A stretch of 40,007 bases of DNA from Acrocarpospora corrugata. GTDB lineage: Bacteria; Actinomycetota; Actinomycetes; Streptosporangiales; Streptosporangiaceae. How positions within the stretch are numbered: position 1 is the first letter of the stretch; every line of letters starts with the position of its first letter. Below, piece after piece: positions 1 to 7,822 of the stretch. The translations under genes were made by a program, and so were the position numbers. The notes under the pieces are model-generated. The model ran no database searches. It saw only the letters and a list, made by a program, of their open reading frames with translations, and was not told the origin of the DNA. The DNA lies in NCBI RefSeq assembly GCF_009687845.1, contig NZ_BLAD01000100.1, forward strand, positions 1-40,007, in the 5' to 3' direction.

Positions 1-165
1 GACGAAGGGCTCTCCGGCGCCGTCGAGAGCGAGACGGTCACCGCCGAACGCTTCAACACGTCCGGGGACTTCATCGACTTCACCAACTACGAGGGCGGTG
101 AAACCGTCATCGTCTACCGCGTCGCGGCGAAGAATGTCGTGACGATCAAGCGTCGCGACAAGTAG
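1..165 (+). CDS. C-terminal end of an unknown protein (5' end outside window)
   Basis: The frame is open from base 1 to a TAG at 163-165 and encodes the last 54 residues of a protein. The tail alternates hydrophobic and polar residues (FIDFTNYEGG, TVIVYRVAAKNVVTIKRR), which suggests a beta-rich C-terminal domain. I do not recognise the family. A perfect hairpin terminator begins 10 bases after the stop, which supports this being a real gene end. Confidence 0.6.
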   Translation, partial: DEGLSGAVESETVTAERFNTSGDFIDFTNYEGGETVIVYRVAAKNVVTIKRRDK

Positions 166-174
166 CTATCGCAG

Positions 175-216
175 GACGAAACCCCCGGGCATGGAAGCTG
201 CCCCGGGGGTTTCGTC
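175..216 (+). terminator. Intrinsic-type terminator hairpin
   Basis: GACGAAACCCCCGGG at 175-189 pairs perfectly with CCCGGGGGTTTCGTC at 202-216, giving a 15-bp stem and a 12-base loop. It lies directly after the stop of the first gene. There is no long T tract, which is usual in high-GC actinomycetes. Confidence 0.85.
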
Positions 217-607
217 ATCTGCTGGTTGGCGAGGGACGGGAATCAGCGCGCCTCAGCGGCGGCGCGGTAACCGCGAGCAGTTGGCCACCGGGCTGGCAAT
301 TTGTCTTCGCCATAAAGCACCAGTGCACCACGCTCCGAGAGCGGATCCATCCGCTCCTTGGCATGCTGGACGGACCTCCGGGCAGGGGGTCAGGCGACGT
401 CGACGCGGTCAGTGAGATACAAGGGGCTGCCGCCATTGGGATGAGGCCGCCCTTTCGATGGTTCGTGGGGAGCGAAGTCACGGTCACGCGCGATGCGTTT
501 CGCCCCAGGAATTAACTGTTGCGTCAGGGAAATTGACTCCATCTTGACTACGGGCTTGCGGGCGGTCACCGTCGAGACAAATCGAGATGTTCCCCTTCTA
601 TGGCGAG
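217..607. other. Gap with no convincing gene
   Basis: Short open frames occur on both strands but have no plausible start signals or actinomycete-like third-position bias. It presumably holds the promoter of the gene starting at 624, but I cannot pick a clear -35/-10 pair. Confidence 0.4.
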
Positions 608-623
608 GGAGGGCTAGATCGCG

Positions 624-1694
624 ATGGACACCACTGACGCCGCCCAACGATCCGGAGACCGTGACCGTGGCGGCTCTGATTTGACCAACCGGCTACTGGC
701 GCAGATCCCTGCCGATCGGGCCGGGGATTTTTGGTCGGTAGGCGATTACGGAGATGGAGGGATCGTGGTGAGCGGGGCTGGCTCTCTCACCGCCGTATCC
801 AGGAGAACGCAAGGGATGACCTGGCCGCTCTTAGTCGACCGTCGCCGTTACGCGGGGAGTAACCGTCCGCGCGGGACAGTGAAGTTCGATCCGTCTTGGA
901 TAGGGATTCAGCGTGACCTGAACACGGCGACCGTGCTCACCGATTCCGGCTATGTGGGAGAAGGTGATCATGAGGCCCTTGTCGCAATCCTGGAGCAGAC
1001 GATGCGGGCCGGGGCCAATGTGACCGCTGTCCTTCCATTGCACATCTCCTGGCTTGCCGATCCGGGAGTCAAGTTTTTAATCAGCGAGGTGAATCAGCGC
1101 GAGGTGCCGGTGGCGCTCGTTTTGGAGCGTGCCGCTGATCCGCTCGGTACCCAGTACGCGGTCAACGGACTTAAACACCTGCTCAGCCAGGCGCAGGCAT
1201 CAGTCGGCTTGCTTTGCACCGATATCTCCGGCTTGGGGGCGATCGCTTACGGCGCGTCGTGGGCCGCGGTCGGTGTTACCTCCGCGTTGCGGCATCTGTA
1301 CCCGGTTGACAAGAAAGGTCCCCCCGGCGGACAGCAGCGAACGCGGCATGCGATCGTCCCGCGCCTGATGACATTTATGAACGTTGAACGCATAGCCGAG
1401 GGCTGGGCCCACGTCCAGCGCCACGACGACTTGGATGAGAGCCTGTGGCGCTGTGACTGTGTGGAATGCGGGAACCGTACCATGGACCGGTTCGTCACCT
1501 GCACAGATCTCAGCCTCGCCGCCCACAACATCTGCGTCCTGGACGACCTTCACCAACAGGTCACCACTCCGGACTCATGGAAGTGGGCGATCAGCAACGC
1601 GCTGGGCTGGTATCTAAGGATCCACGATGAGTTTCACATCACCTGGGAGTCGCCCGCTTTCATGAATGCCTGGCTGCCCAGATCCCAGCGGTGA
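624..1694 (+). CDS. TGT-like (tRNA-guanine transglycosylase fold) protein, function unknown
   Basis: This is a 356-residue protein. Two stretches recall queuine/archaeosine tRNA-guanine transglycosylases. VLTDSGY near residue 112 resembles the LTDSGGFQ segment that carries the catalytic Asp. CDCVEC near residue 274, followed about 18 residues later by HN, resembles the C-x-C-x2-C...H zinc site near the TGT C-terminus. Between them lie hydrophobic strands (VTAVLPLHI, VPVALVLE, SVGLLCTDISGLGAIAYG) compatible with a TIM barrel. The glycines after the catalytic-type Asp differ from true TGT (DSGYVGEGD instead of DSGGFQ), so substrate and activity may differ. A GGAGG at 608-612 precedes the ATG by 11 bases. 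The 3' end overlaps a convergent gene by 61 bases. It could be a non-enzymatic TIM-barrel protein. Fold assignment is inference; coding status is well supported. Confidence 0.7.
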   Translation: MDTTDAAQRSGDRDRGGSDLTNRLLAQIPADRAGDFWSVGDYGDGGIVVSGAGSLTAVSRRTQGMTWPLLVDRRRYAGSNRPRGTVKFDPSWIGIQRDLNTATVLTDSGYVGEGDHEALVAILEQTMRAGANVTAVLPLHISWLADPGVKFLISEVNQREVPVALVLERAADPLGTQYAVNGLKHLLSQAQASVGLLCTDISGLGAIAYGASWAAVGVTSALRHLYPVDKKGPPGGQQRTRHAIVPRLMTFMNVERIAEGWAHVQRHDDLDESLWRCDCVECGNRTMDRFVTCTDLSLAAHNICVLDDLHQQVTTPDSWKWAISNALGWYLRIHDEFHITWESPAFMNAWLPRSQR

Positions 1695-2221
1695 TCGGAC
1701 TGCTGCGACAGCACGGCGTCGTAGACGATCTCTTCCACCAGGCGATGGACCCATGTCCGCCCGGCATCGACATGGATGTCGGGGGGCTGGACTACCTCAT
1801 GGGGCTGTTCGGCGGTCACCAGGCCAAAGCCGTGATAAATGGCCTCGGCTCGCACTCCATCCCGATGTGCGATCCTCGCTGGCAGGACGGCCACGCGGGC
1901 GCCAAAAGCGGAGAACTCCGCCAGGTTTGCCCGGGCCGACTGCCAGGAGGCTCGTGCGGCGACAGCTCCGCGAATGCGTATCGGTGACGGCCGCTTGAGG
2001 AACGAGGGGTCGACGTGTGCCCGGCAGTGCAGCAACAGGGCGTCGGCCGTGGGTAGCAATCCAGCGTCCTGCCGCCTGGCGTGCTCGGGGTCGTCCAGTT
2101 CACACACCACCATGCGGAGGGCGCTGAGGGCTCGCACCATGACCATCTGGCAGCCCTGCCACCCCAGTGCGGGCAGTACACCCGACGGAGGGCTCTGTGT
2201 AGAGGAAACGCGATTCGGCAT
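1634..2221 (-). CDS. Unknown 195-aa protein convergent with the TGT-like gene
   Basis: I do not recognise this protein. The reverse-strand frame is long, with many G/C-ending codons, and reads like real protein (for example RVAVLPARIAHRDG and WVHRLVEEIVYDAVLS). The chosen ATG at 2221-2219 has GGAAGG at 2236-2231, spaced 9 bases; an ATG 5 bases upstream is in another frame and sits too close to that ribosome site. No signal peptide or membrane segment is visible. Its last 61 bases overlap the 3' end of the TGT-like gene on the other strand, so the two mRNAs are complementary there. The C-terminus is polar. A functional link to the TGT-like protein is only a guess from position. Confidence 0.55.
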   Translation of the reverse strand: MPNRVSSTQSPPSGVLPALGWQGCQMVMVRALSALRMVVCELDDPEHARRQDAGLLPTADALLLHCRAHVDPSFLKRPSPIRIRGAVAARASWQSARANLAEFSAFGARVAVLPARIAHRDGVRAEAIYHGFGLVTAEQPHEVVQPPDIHVDAGRTWVHRLVEEIVYDAVLSQQSDHRWDLGSQAFMKAGDSQVM

Positions 2222-2631
2222 TGCATTGGTCCTTCCGGGCTGGCCAGCAGGGCTTCGCCGACCATTTGCCCCTGTGTCGTTGGGTCGTGACCCTGTTCTC
2301 GGGTTACGTGTGGAAGCGGTTCGTCCTAGCAACCGGCGGTCCACGGGTCCTAACCCTGACGGGAGATCGCGATCGACGACTGCCGAATCGGGCCATCCGG
2401 TTGTCCACGTGCTGGATTGGTGGAATTGGTTGCGCGGGGCTGCGCTTGGTGTCGCACACCCGGAAGGGGGCCTTCCGGGTCCCGAATCGCACCCTGCGAA
2501 GTGAGCGGACGGCGGAGCTGTTCACCGCAGCTGGACCTCGACGTTAGATCCGCACGTCGAGAGGGGATAATCGAAGGCCCCGGCGGCGAACATGTCCAGC
2601 GGACACCCGTCGGTCGCGCGCAGGATCCGCG
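2222..2631. other. Gap without a recognisable gene
   Basis: This stretch lies between the start of the 195-aa reverse-strand gene and the DUF389 remnant. It must contain the promoter of the reverse-strand gene. The rest shows only frames with non-protein-like composition and may be the eroded 5' part of the DUF389 gene. Confidence 0.35.
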
Positions 2632-3232
2632 CCACCGCCCATCCTGATCGTGGGCGCGATGGTGCTCGGCCCGGAGTTCGGGGCGATCGCGGCTATCTGC
2701 TTCGGCCTGCTGCGCCGCCGCCCCGCGCTCATCGGCAAGGCGATCCGGGCCCTGGCGATCGGGTTCGGCACCGCGATCGCGATCACCTTCGCCTGCGCCC
2801 TGGTGTCGAGTCGGCTGGGCTGGATCGACACCAGCATGCTCACCGGTCACCAAGAGGTCGAGTTCATCGTCAAACCCGACAATTGGTCGTTCATAGTCGC
2901 GCTGCTGGCGGGCGCCGCCGGGGTGCTGTCGATCGCTGCGGGCAAGTCTTCGGCCCTGGTAGGCGTCTTCATCTCGGTCACCACTCCCTGCCGCCGGCTA
3001 CGCCTCCCTCGCGCTGGCCCTGGGCGCCTGGGACGACGTCGGCGGCTCCGCTCTCCAACTAGCCGTCAACACCGCCGGCATGGTCCTGGCCGGCACGCTG
3101 ACGCTGCTCCTCCAACGCCTGCTCTGGTCCCGGTATGGCCTCTCGGCCCCCATCCCAGCCCCGCCGCGAGGCCGTCGACCATCGACTTACGTCGTCTCGA
3201 AAGCCGGGCTCGTGCCGGGTGGACGTGAGTAG
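2632..3232 (+). pseudogene. Decayed DUF389 membrane protein
   Basis: The frame reading ILIVGAMVLGPEF, then several hydrophobic segments and a GKSSALVGVFISVTT stretch, matches the conserved core of DUF389 membrane proteins. At about 2985 the frame breaks: after VTT the expected continuation (PAAGYASLALALG, then AVNTAGMVLAGTLTLLLQRL) is found in the frame beginning at 2987 and ends with a TAG at 3230-3232. The break is consistent with loss of two bases. The N-terminal part of the family, including the first membrane segments before ILIVGAM, is missing. The gene is thus both 5'-truncated and frameshifted. It ends one base before the stop of the convergent GntR gene. Confidence 0.7.
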
Positions 3233-3233
3233 T

Positions 3234-3590
3234 TCATTGGCTTTCGAGGTACTTCACGCGAGCCTCCAAGCTTTCCAAGCGCTCGGCTAGTCGCCGGACT
3301 TCGCTGATGACTTGCTGCAACTCGGAGGGCAGCTCAGCGCGGTCAGGAACCTTGATCACGTATGTACCACGCGTCGATTGCGCGCCGATTATGCCCTCGT
3401 GTGCGAGTTCGTCCAAGGCCCGCCGGACCGTCTCGATGGCCACGCCATAACGCTGGGCCAATTGCCGCCGAGCTGGCAGTCGCTCGCCCGCCTTGAAGCG
3501 GCCTGCTTTCACCTCTCGGCGCAGGTCGTCCGCAATCTGGAGGTAGGCGGCCCGAGGATTGCTGAAATCAGGCACTGACACGACGTTCAC
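3234..3590 (-). CDS. GntR-family regulator, single-domain with C-terminal coiled coil
   Basis: This is a 118-residue protein with the GntR winged helix at about residues 8-75: AYLQIADDLRREVKAGRFKAGERLP, then AQRYGVAIETVRRALDELAHEGII and RGTYV, the usual family signatures. No FadR/UTRA-type ligand domain follows. Instead residues 85-118 form a heptad-like stretch (VISEVRRLAERLESLEARVKYL), probably a dimerisation coiled coil. Short GntR proteins of this kind are common in actinomycete mobile elements and as YtrA-like repressors. I chose the GTG at 3590-3588 because AGGA lies five bases upstream; a TTG start at 3629 would add 13 residues. It is convergent with the DUF389 remnant. The target is unknown; autoregulation is likely for the family. 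Confidence 0.85.
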   Translation of the reverse strand: MNVVSVPDFSNPRAAYLQIADDLRREVKAGRFKAGERLPARRQLAQRYGVAIETVRRALDELAHEGIIGAQSTRGTYVIKVPDRAELPSELQQVISEVRRLAERLESLEARVKYLESQ

Positions 3591-3665
3591 GCTAGTCCTC
3601 GCTGCACCAGCAGAGTAAGGTTGAATCAACTGAACTAGTACAATAATACCAAGCTAGCTCAAGTG
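3591..3665 (-). promoter_or_regulatory. Possible promoter/operator of the GntR gene
   Basis: Upstream of the GntR gene the sequence becomes AT-rich. On the reverse strand it contains a TATTAT (a possible -10) flanked by two CTAG-centred palindromes, ACTAGT at 3634-3639 and AGCTAGCT at 3652-3659. Such a layout fits an autorepressed promoter. I see no good -35. Confidence 0.3.
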
Positions 3666-4027
3666 GCCATGAGTGCCTGGCGTCGGAGGTCCCAGTGACC
3701 GGATCCTCGAATCGAGCTGCCGTGCTAGCAGGTTGTGACGGAGGCAGAGCAAGCAATCGATTCTGACTCCATGTGTCAAGAATGTGTAATGATATTTGTG
3801 TAGATGTGGTTGATGTCTCTGCTACCCGTGTGGACCCCGAGCGTCGAGGGGGTGGTACTTGCCAGTGGGCTGGGACGCGGCCGGGCAGCTAGGCACGCCT
3901 CCAAGCCCGATGAACAGCTCCGACTGTGGGCCTGCGACTTCAGGCCTCTTCCAGATCACTGTCAGGGGACCCAGCGCTGTGATGCCCTGGCGGCTTGCGG
4001 TCGCGGGCCTCCCGCCAGACCCACTCG
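3666..4027. other. Gap without a recognisable gene
   Basis: No frame here has convincing coding character. It probably holds degenerate element DNA and the upstream region of the broken small gene that starts at 4040. Confidence 0.35.
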
Positions 4028-4039
4028 AAAGGAATAGCC

Positions 4040-4312
4040 ATGTCAGCATGCCATCCATCGCGAGTACGGGCACCTTGAACACGCCCCAATTGGCTCGTCA
4101 CCGGTCTCTCTTCCGTCACCGCTCTGACAGCGCACGGGCGTCATGACAAGCTTCCGGCGCTCAGAGTCAAGGCCGGAGCTGAAGTTGCCCGCCAACCATC
4201 CCGAAGGGCAGCTCAGGCGGCCGACCTCTTCGACGTCATCGAGATCGCCGATCCGCTGCCCTGTAGAGCACCGCCCCCGCAATGTGGGCTCCACGCCGAG
4301 TCACGGTTCTAG
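4040..4312 (+). pseudogene. Small gene interrupted by an in-frame TGA
   Basis: An ATG at 4040-4042 has AAAGGA at 4028-4033, six bases away. The frame stops at a TGA (4076-4078) after 12 codons. The same frame then stays open for 77 codons to a TAG at 4310-4312 with protein-like sequence (NWLVTGLSSVTALTAHGR, RRAAQAADLFDVIEIADPLPC). The simplest reading is a ~90-aa gene killed by a nonsense mutation. I do not recognise the family. It could also be chance. Confidence 0.3.
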
Positions 4313-4398
4313 AAACGGCCCCGACGCCATACCGCCAAGCAAGTCGTCGGGGCCGCACCCCTACCGCCATCAACGACCGCATAGGAGTGCCCCCCATC

Positions 4399-4557
4399 AT
4401 GGCCGCATCCTCCGCCCGTAACCAACCGACTCCGCACATTGTCTTACCGAGCGGACCGCCTCGCCTAACGCCAGGCGCCGCTACCGAACTGCTCGCCATC
4501 CTGTTAGAAGCCCACCACAAGCAGAATCTGCGAACCGGCCGCCCAGACGCGGCCTGA
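4399..4557 (+). CDS. Small 52-aa protein upstream of the serine integrase
   Basis: The ATG at 4399 has AGGAG at 4383-4387 and encodes a 52-residue protein with a central VLPSGPPRLTPGAATELLAILLEAHHKQ-like core: a short Pro-rich segment followed by an amphipathic helix. The stop (4555-4557) is seven bases before the integrase ATG, and that stop overlaps the integrase ribosome-binding site, so the two are probably co-transcribed and coupled. From memory, similar short proteins precede large serine recombinases in other actinomycetes, which would fit an accessory or directionality role, but I cannot verify that here. Confidence 0.55.
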   Translation: MAASSARNQPTPHIVLPSGPPRLTPGAATELLAILLEAHHKQNLRTGRPDAA

Positions 4558-4564
4558 GGAATCC

Positions 4565-6277
4565 ATGGACACCATCCCCTTCGCCTTCTACGGCCGGGTC
4601 TCCACCGAGGACAACCAAGACCCCCGCTCCTCGCGGAACTGGCAGATCACCCGCTCCCGCGCGCTCATCGAGTCGCGCGGGGGCGTGATCGTCGCCGAGT
4701 TCTTCGACATCGACAAATCCCGTTCGATCCCCTGGCCGCGCCGCCCGCACGCGGCGGCGCTGCTCGCCGAACTACGCAACCCAAACCGTGGTTTCGACGC
4801 CGTGGTGATCGGCGAACCGCACCGTGCCTTCTACGGCAACCAGTACGGTCTGACCATCCCCGTCTTCGAGCACTTCGGGATCCCCCTCTGGGTGCCCGAA
4901 GTGGGCGGCCCGATCGACCCGAACAACGAGGCCCATGACCTGGTCATGAGCGTGTTCGGTGGGATGAGCAAGGGCGAACGCAACCGCATCAAGGTCCGCG
5001 TGCGCAGCGCCATCTCCGCCCAAGCCCAGATGGAAGGCCGCTTCCTAGGAGGTCGGCCACCCTACGGCTACCGACTGGCGGACGCAGGCCCGCACCCCAA
5101 CCCCGCCAAGGCCGCGGACGGTAAGCGGCAGCACCGACTGGAACTCGACGAGTTCGCCGCCGCCGTCGTGGCCGGGATCTTCCGCGAGTTCCTAGAGGGC
5201 CACGGTCTTTACGCCATCGCCGAACGGTTGACCGCCGACGGCGTTCCCAGCCCTTCAGCCCACGACCCGGAACGCAACCGCCACAGATCCGGGATCGCCT
5301 GGGCCAAGAGCGCGGTGCGGGCCATCATCACCAACCCTCGCTACACCGGCCACCAGGTATGGAACCGGCAGCGAAAAGACGAGGTACTCATCGATATTGA
5401 CGATGTCGGCCTTGGCCACACCACCAAGCTGCGCTGGAACTCAAGCGAAAAGTGGGTGTGGTCCGACGACATCGTGCACCCTCCGATCGTGTCGGCCGAA
5501 GACTTCAACGCTGTCCAAGAGTTGCTCACCGGGCGCGGCGGGCAGCAGACTGGTCGCCGACTCAAAACCGCGAGCCACCCCTACATCCTCCGAGGGCTGA
5601 TCTTCTGCGGGGCGTGCGATCGGCGGATGCAGGGCAACTGGTCCAATGAGGCGCCTTACTACCGGTGCCGCTTTCCAGAGGAGTACGCCCTGGCGAATCG
5701 GATCATGCACCCTCGCAACGTCTACGTCCGAGAGGACATGATCGTCCCGAAGCTTGATCGGTGGCTCGGGAGGTTGTTCGCCCCTCATCGAGTCGATGAG
5801 ACGCTAGATCTCCTGGTCGAAGCTCAGAAGATCGAGTCATCGGAGCATGAGGGTCTCGTTCTGGCGCGGCGGCTACTGGCCGAATGCGATCGGAAGCTCG
5901 CCCAGCATCGCGCCGCCCTGGAAGCGGGTGCTGACCCCGTGGTCGTCGCCGGCTGGATCCGGGATGAGCAAGCCAAGAAGGTGCAAGCCGAAGCACGGCT
6001 TCGCCGAGAACCGGCCCGCAGGCGTCGGCTTAGCCGAGATGACCTGGCGGAGGCAATGCGTACGGTGGGCGACGCTGTACGGCTCCTGGGAACGGCTGAG
6101 CCGATCAGGAAGGCCAGGCTGTACACGAAGTTAGGCGTCCGGCTGACCTATCACCCGAGCAAACAAAAAGTCCTGGTCAGCTCTACATCCGACCAGGACT
6201 CCATGGGCGAAACGAACGTGTCCGAGGGGGGACTTGAACCCCCATGCCCATCACTGGGCACTAGCACCTCAAGCTAG
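4565..6277 (+). CDS. Large serine recombinase (site-specific integrase)
   Basis: This 570-residue protein has the architecture of large serine integrases. The N-terminal resolvase domain carries the catalytic Ser13 in FYGRVSTEDNQDP and a later MSKGERNRIKVRVRSA helix. A recombinase domain follows (GGRPPYGYRL, ...IAERLTADGVPSP, ...VRAIITNPRYTGHQVWNRQR). A zinc ribbon begins with CGAC at residues 348-351 and continues with YYRCRF. After it comes a long charged helical region that probably forms the coiled coil. The ATG has GAGGA four bases upstream. The last 18 codons lie inside the antisense strand of tRNA-Leu, so the C-terminal tail (GGLEPPCPSLG...) is encoded by the attachment site. This places the gene at one end of an integrated element. 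No second att copy is visible in this window. Confidence 0.93.
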   Translation: MDTIPFAFYGRVSTEDNQDPRSSRNWQITRSRALIESRGGVIVAEFFDIDKSRSIPWPRRPHAAALLAELRNPNRGFDAVVIGEPHRAFYGNQYGLTIPVFEHFGIPLWVPEVGGPIDPNNEAHDLVMSVFGGMSKGERNRIKVRVRSAISAQAQMEGRFLGGRPPYGYRLADAGPHPNPAKAADGKRQHRLELDEFAAAVVAGIFREFLEGHGLYAIAERLTADGVPSPSAHDPERNRHRSGIAWAKSAVRAIITNPRYTGHQVWNRQRKDEVLIDIDDVGLGHTTKLRWNSSEKWVWSDDIVHPPIVSAEDFNAVQELLTGRGGQQTGRRLKTASHPYILRGLIFCGACDRRMQGNWSNEAPYYRCRFPEEYALANRIMHPRNVYVREDMIVPKLDRWLGRLFAPHRVDETLDLLVEAQKIESSEHEGLVLARRLLAECDRKLAQHRAALEAGADPVVVAGWIRDEQAKKVQAEARLRREPARRRRLSRDDLAEAMRTVGDAVRLLGTAEPIRKARLYTKLGVRLTYHPSKQKVLVSSTSDQDSMGETNVSEGGLEPPCPSLGTSTSS

Positions 6278-6304
6278 CGCGTCTGCCTATTCCGCCACCC
6301 GGAC
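6219..6304 (-). tRNA. tRNA-Leu (anticodon GAG)
   Basis: The reverse strand folds as a class II tRNA. The acceptor GTCCGGG (6304-6298) pairs with CTCGGAC, with one G-U. The anticodon stem CTAGC/GCTAG has the loop TTGAGGT (anticodon GAG). There is a long variable arm (TGCCCA-GTGA-TGGGCA), a T arm GGGGG-TTCAAGT-CCCCC, and discriminator A. CCA is not encoded. The 3' half overlaps the end of the convergent integrase gene, as expected for an integration site. Confidence 0.96.
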
Positions 6305-6435
6305 GTGGTGCCTGCACGCGAGACCGTCATCCCGCGTCGGCTGTTAAAGGTTAGCACTCGCGGGCCCGTGGTTCATCCCGCTATTCGATCAGCCAGGATG
6401 GAGGCGCAAGCCGTACCGACTCTGGAGGAAGCAGG

Positions 6436-7728
6436 ATGGCCGGCACTGAGGATGACGTCGTAGGACTGTGCGGGGATCTGATCCGGATCGATACGCGGAA
6501 CGCGGGGGACAACGCGGGCCCGGGGGAGCGGGTGGCCGCGGAGTATGTCGCGGAGAAGCTCGCCGAAGTGGGGGTTGAGGCGCGGATTCTGGAGAGCGAT
6601 CGGGGGCGGGCCAACCTGGTGGCCCGGATCGCGGGGGAGGACCCGAGCCGCGAGGGGCTCGTGCTGCACGGGCATCTCGATGTGGTGCCGTTCGATCCGA
6701 ACGACTGGCGGGTGCATCCGCTGAGTGGGGAGGTCGTCGACGGGTGCGTGTGGGGGCGCGGGGCCGTCGACATGAAGGACATGGACGCCATGATCCTCGC
6801 TGTGGTCCGGAAGCGGCTCAGTGAGGGGCGGAAGCCGCCGCGGGATGTCGTGCTGGTGTTCACCGCCGATGAGGAGGCGGGCGGGCATTACGGGGCGCAG
6901 TGGCTGGTGGACAAGCATGCGGGCGTCTTCGAGGGGTGCACCGAGGCGATCGGCGAGGTCGGCGGGTTCAGTGTGACCGTGGGCGAGCGGCAGCGGGTCT
7001 ATCTGATCGAGGCGGCCGAGAAGGGCATCGCCTGGATGAAGCTGACCGCGACGGGGCGCGCGGGGCACGGGTCCATGCTGAACAGCGAGAACGCGGTGAC
7101 CGAGCTGGCCGAGGCGATCGGGCGGCTGGGGCGTTATGAGTGGCCGGTCCGGCTCACGCCCACCGTCCAGGCCTTCTTCCGCGAGGCGCTCGACATCGAG
7201 ATCAAGGCCGAGGACGCGGAGGAGGCCGTCGCCAAGCTGGGGCCGCTGGCCCGGATGATCGGGGCGACGCTCCGGAACACCGTCAATCCGACCATGCTCG
7301 CGGCGGGTTACAAGGCGAACGTGATCCCGCAGACGGCGACGGCGCACGTGGACGGGCGGTTCCTGCCGGGCTTCGAGGAGGAGTTCTTCGCCACGCTGGA
7401 CGAGCTGCTCGGGCCCAATGTCACCCGGGAGCACGTGTATCACGACGTCGCGGTCGAGACGGCGTTCGAGGGACGGCTGGTGACGGCCATGGCGGACGCG
7501 CTGAAAGCGGAGGATCCGGGGGCGAAGGCGGTGCCGTACACGCTGTCGGGGGGGACGGATCTGAAGGCGTTCAGCCGGCTGGGGCTGCGCGGGTTCGGGT
7601 TCGCGCCGCTGAAGTTGCCCCCGGAGTTGGACTTCTCGGGGATGTTCCATGGCATCGACGAGAGAGTTCCGGTGGATTCGCTCAAGTTTGGTGTTCGGGT
7701 TCTTGACCGGTTCCTCGATTACTGCTGA
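6436..7728 (+). CDS. M20-family metallopeptidase
   Basis: This 430-residue cytoplasmic enzyme belongs to the M20 (ArgE/DapE/CPG2-like) family of di-zinc amidohydrolases. HGHLDVVP carries the metal-binding His80 and general-base-associated Asp82. GRGAVDMKD carries the bridging Asp112. DEE at 145-147 supplies the catalytic and metal-binding glutamates. GRAGHGSM near residue 210 starts the dimerisation (lid) domain. SGGTDLKAF and a late HGIDE histidine complete the site. These together match actinomycete M20 proteins annotated as dipeptidase/acylase-like; the physiological substrate cannot be read from sequence. A GGAGGA stands at the usual distance before the ATG. The gene begins just past the tRNA-Leu, in normal chromosome. 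Confidence 0.92.
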   Translation: MAGTEDDVVGLCGDLIRIDTRNAGDNAGPGERVAAEYVAEKLAEVGVEARILESDRGRANLVARIAGEDPSREGLVLHGHLDVVPFDPNDWRVHPLSGEVVDGCVWGRGAVDMKDMDAMILAVVRKRLSEGRKPPRDVVLVFTADEEAGGHYGAQWLVDKHAGVFEGCTEAIGEVGGFSVTVGERQRVYLIEAAEKGIAWMKLTATGRAGHGSMLNSENAVTELAEAIGRLGRYEWPVRLTPTVQAFFREALDIEIKAEDAEEAVAKLGPLARMIGATLRNTVNPTMLAAGYKANVIPQTATAHVDGRFLPGFEEEFFATLDELLGPNVTREHVYHDVAVETAFEGRLVTAMADALKAEDPGAKAVPYTLSGGTDLKAFSRLGLRGFGFAPLKLPPELDFSGMFHGIDERVPVDSLKFGVRVLDRFLDYC

Positions 7729-7741
7729 GAAAGCCGTTGCG

Positions 7742-7769
7742 TTGACGGTGGGTGCTGATAATGTAACGC
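7742..7769 (+). promoter_or_regulatory. Candidate promoter for the chaplin-locus gene
   Basis: TTGACG at 7742-7747 and TAACGC at 7764-7769 are separated by 16 bases and lie about 50 bases before the GTG at 7823. This resembles a housekeeping sigma-70-type promoter, but is unproven. Confidence 0.35.
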
Positions 7770-7822
7770 TCCGTTGAGGGGTTGATCCGCATCGGGCGGC
7801 TCGACGGAGTTCGGGAGGTCGC

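Noticed and set aside
4040-4312. Selenocysteine reading of the in-frame TGA
   Set aside because: No SECIS-like structure was recognised and the surrounding region is degenerate; nonsense mutation is simpler.
4143-4421. Plus-strand frame of 92 codons rich in Ser, Arg and Pro
   Set aside because: Composition is shadow-like and a better frame with a ribosome site covers the same bases.
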